Of a stretch of DNA of 7,740 nt, positions 6,386 through 7,740 are shown one piece after another (position 1 is the stretch's first letter; each line of letters starts with the position of its first letter). Position numbers and translations under genes: made by a program. Origin of the DNA: Pseudomonadota bacterium (GTDB taxonomy: Bacteria; Pseudomonadota; Alphaproteobacteria; Acetobacterales; Acetobacteraceae); contig JAKAZX010000183.1 of assembly GCA_021826485.1 (NCBI GenBank), forward strand, positions 1-7,740. The letters are read 5' to 3'. The notes beneath the pieces were generated by a model. It did no database searches, had not been told where the DNA came from, and worked only from the letters and a program-made list of their open reading frames with translations.

Positions 6386-6829
6386 TCATCCGCGCAGCCC
6401 GGCGAAGAAATCCCGCAGCAGCGCCGCCGCCTCCCGCTCGCGCACGCCGCCGACGATCTCGGGACGGTGCAGGAAGGGGGCGGTGGCGAACACGCGCGGC
6501 CCATGCTCCACCCCGCCCCCCTTTGGGTCATAGGCGCCGAACACCAGCCGGCGGATGCGGAACAGGCCGGCGGCGGCGGCGCACATCGGGCAGGGTTCCA
6601 GCGTCACCACCAGATCGCAGCCGGGCAGGCGCGGCGCGCCCAGGCGGCTTGCGGCGTCGCGCAGCGCCAGCAGCTCGGCATGGGCGGCGGCGTCGCAATC
6701 GCCCTCCGTCCGGTTGCCGGCGGCGGCCAGCACGGTTCCGTCCGGCGCCAGCACGACCGCACCGACGGGCACCTCGCCCCGCGCGGCGGCGGCCCGGGCC
6801 TCGGTGAGGGCGCGGTCCATCGCATCCAT
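6386..6829 (-). CDS. tadA: tRNA-specific adenosine deaminase TadA
   Basis: Deaminates adenosine 34 to inosine in the anticodon of tRNA-Arg(ACG), letting it read CGU, CGC and CGA codons. The 147-residue protein has the zinc and catalytic residues of the cytidine-deaminase-like fold: His50-Ala-Glu52 and the PCxxC pair Cys80/Cys83 in TLEPCPMC. PVGAVV (21-26) and the segment RIRRLVFGAYDPKGGGVEHG, with Asp-Pro-Lys where E. coli has Asp-Ala-Lys, fit the alphaproteobacterial form. The E. coli stretch DPTAHAE reads DAAAHAE here. ATG 6829 was chosen over ATG 6820 because AAGAAG (6840-6835, minus strand) sits 5 bases upstream of it; the frame is open much further upstream but lacks family sequence. It is divergent from the C26 hydrolase gene with a 45-base gap. 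Confidence 0.92.
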   Translation of the reverse strand: MDAMDRALTEARAAAARGEVPVGAVVLAPDGTVLAAAGNRTEGDCDAAAHAELLALRDAASRLGAPRLPGCDLVVTLEPCPMCAAAAGLFRIRRLVFGAYDPKGGGVEHGPRVFATAPFLHRPEIVGGVREREAAALLRDFFAGLRG

Positions 6830-6874
6830 CCCCGCTTCTTGCCGCCGGATGCGGCGCGGCGCTAGCAACACGCG
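6830..6874. promoter_or_regulatory. 45-base divergent promoter region
   Basis: Both tadA (minus) and the C26 hydrolase gene (plus) must start transcription in or near this short gap. On the plus strand TTGCCG (6839-6844) could be a -35 and CTAGCA (6862-6867) a -10, 17 bases apart. That would place the transcript start within a base or two of the hydrolase ATG at 6875. No Shine-Dalgarno precedes that ATG, which fits a leaderless mRNA. A small inverted repeat, GCCGC/GCGGC (6841-6855), lies in the middle. Both boxes are weak matches, so this is suggestive only. Confidence 0.3.
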
Positions 6875-7597
6875 ATGAACGCTGCAAAACGCCCGCTGAT
6901 CGGCGTCACCCTGGATGCCGAGCAGCCTGGCGGCTACTCGAAATATCCCTGGTATGCGCTGCGCACCAACTATGCCGCGGCGCTGGCCGCGTGCGGCGGC
7001 CTGCCGGTCGGCTTGCCGCATCTGCCGGCGCTGGCCGCCGACCTGCTCGACCGCATCGATGCGCTGGTGGTGACCGGCGGGGCGTTCGACATCGACCCGG
7101 CGCTGTACGGCGATGCCGGGCGGCACGAGACGGTGACGCTGAAGGAAGGGCGGACGGCGGCGGAACTGGCGCTGCTGCGCGGGGCACTGGCGCGCGGCCT
7201 GCCGGTGCTGGGCATCTGCGGGGGGGAGCAGTTGCTGGCCGCCGCCCTCGGCGGCACGCTGATCCAGCACATCCCGGATGCGGTGCCCGGCGCGCTGCCC
7301 CATGAGCAGCCGAACCCGCGGCACCAGCCCGGCCACCGCATCACGCTGGTCCCCGGCACGCTGCTGGCCCGCATCGTGGGGGCGGCGGAGATGGAAGTGA
7401 ACTCCGCCCACCATCAGGCGGTGCGCGCGGCGGGGCCGGACGCCGTGGTCAACGCGCGGGCGCCGGACGGGGTGATCGAGGGGATCGAGTCCACCCGCCA
7501 CCGCTTCGCGCTCGGCGTGCAGTGGCATCCGGAATTCCTGATCGACCCCGGCGACCGCCGCATCCTGGCCGCCCTGACCGCCGCCGCATCCGCATGA
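6875..7597 (+). CDS. Class-I glutamine amidotransferase-like hydrolase (peptidase C26)
   Basis: A 240-residue member of the gamma-glutamyl hydrolase/PuuD branch of class-I glutamine amidotransferases, which split gamma-glutamyl amide bonds. The expected triad is visible: Cys115 in the nucleophile elbow GICGGEQ, and His218 and Glu220 in VQWHPE. Other family marks are TGGAFDIDPALYG (67-79), LGGTLIQHIPD (125-135) and VNSAHHQAV (175-183). E. coli PuuD-type proteins usually have GICRGxQ; here Gly replaces Arg, so the substrate may differ from gamma-glutamyl-GABA. No puu or polyamine genes are nearby. There is no Shine-Dalgarno, and the mRNA may be leaderless. The stop overlaps the next start (ATGA 7594-7597). 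A run of seven G (7220-7226) lies at the active-site codons. The family is firm; the substrate is not. Confidence 0.88.
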   Translation: MNAAKRPLIGVTLDAEQPGGYSKYPWYALRTNYAAALAACGGLPVGLPHLPALAADLLDRIDALVVTGGAFDIDPALYGDAGRHETVTLKEGRTAAELALLRGALARGLPVLGICGGEQLLAAALGGTLIQHIPDAVPGALPHEQPNPRHQPGHRITLVPGTLLARIVGAAEMEVNSAHHQAVRAAGPDAVVNARAPDGVIEGIESTRHRFALGVQWHPEFLIDPGDRRILAALTAAASA

Positions 7598-7740
7598 GCG
7601 CGGGCGAGCGGATCGCGAAATTCCTCGCCCATGCCGGGGTCGCCAGCCGCCGCGACGCCGAGCGGATGGTGGCCGAGGGGCGGGTGAAGCTGAACAACGC
7701 GCCGGTCGCGCACCCGGCGACGCTGGTGGCGGAGGGCGAT
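7594..7740 (+). CDS. rluB: RNA pseudouridine synthase, RluB/RsuA family, 5' part
   Basis: Only the first 49 codons are inside the window. They form the start of an S4 RNA-binding domain: ERIAKFLAHAGVASRRDAER, then MVAEGRVKLNN. This opening, with the ASRRDAE motif very near the N-terminus, is characteristic of the RsuA/RluB/E/F pseudouridine synthases, which modify 16S or 23S rRNA. RluB is preferred because alphaproteobacteria often have tadA divergent from an rluB-like gene. The catalytic domain with its Asp lies beyond the window, so the exact subfamily cannot be settled here. The ATG overlaps the TGA of the C26 hydrolase gene and lacks a Shine-Dalgarno, which suggests translational coupling. 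Confidence 0.75.
   Translation, partial: MSAGERIAKFLAHAGVASRRDAERMVAEGRVKLNNAPVAHPATLVAEGD

Noticed and set aside
5453..6865. A 470-codon plus-strand frame antisense to the MarR-GNAT and tadA genes.
   Set aside because: Low-complexity Gln/Arg/Ala/Gly-rich shadow with no domain. The minus-strand genes have clear motifs.
6830..7528. N-terminal extension of the tadA frame, antisense to the C26 hydrolase gene.
   Set aside because: The extension has no TadA sequence and covers a clear hydrolase gene. ATG 6829 with AAGAAG upstream gives a family-length protein.

Overview
The window is a G+C-rich bacterial chromosome segment in which third codon positions are nearly all G or C. The gene order rpsA-sppA-ihfB-lapA-pyrF-trpF, the alphaproteobacterial style of TadA, and tadA lying divergently close to an rluB-type gene all suggest an alphaproteobacterium. 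Rhodospirillales, Acetobacteraceae-like, is my best guess. This is an inference from gene order and protein flavour, not from a database search.

Layout. Positions 1-512 hold the 3' end of a gene for an exported PEP-CTERM protein. A 262-base gap follows, with a G+C-rich stem-loop and a probable promoter plus long leader for rpsA. From 775 to 5493 runs a tight plus-strand cluster: rpsA (ribosomal protein S1), sppA (membrane signal peptide peptidase), ihfB (integration host factor beta), lapA (small inner-membrane protein), pyrF (orotidine-5'-phosphate decarboxylase) and trpF (phosphoribosylanthranilate isomerase). Several junctions are ATGA start/stop overlaps, so transcription and translation are probably coupled along it. 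The rpsA-sppA junction has a 7-codon mini-ORF bridging two such overlaps.

On the minus strand, tadA (tRNA adenosine deaminase) is followed by a MarR-GNAT fusion gene that converges on trpF and overlaps its end by 77 bases. A perfect 12-bp inverted repeat lies just upstream of the fusion gene and is a good operator candidate. Divergent from tadA, on the plus strand, are a class-I glutamine amidotransferase-like hydrolase (peptidase C26/PuuD family) and, overlapping its stop, the start of an S4-domain pseudouridine synthase (RluB/RsuA family) cut by the window end.

The content is mainly housekeeping: translation (S1, TadA, pseudouridine synthase), envelope (SppA, LapA), nucleoid (IHF) and biosynthesis (PyrF, TrpF). 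The less ordinary parts are the PEP-CTERM gene where cmk is often found, the loss of the usual trpF-trpB neighbourhood, the MarR-GNAT regulator with its palindrome, and the C26 hydrolase between tadA and the pseudouridine synthase gene. I saw no tRNA, rRNA, CRISPR array, insertion sequence or phage gene, and nothing that amounts to a clearly new system.
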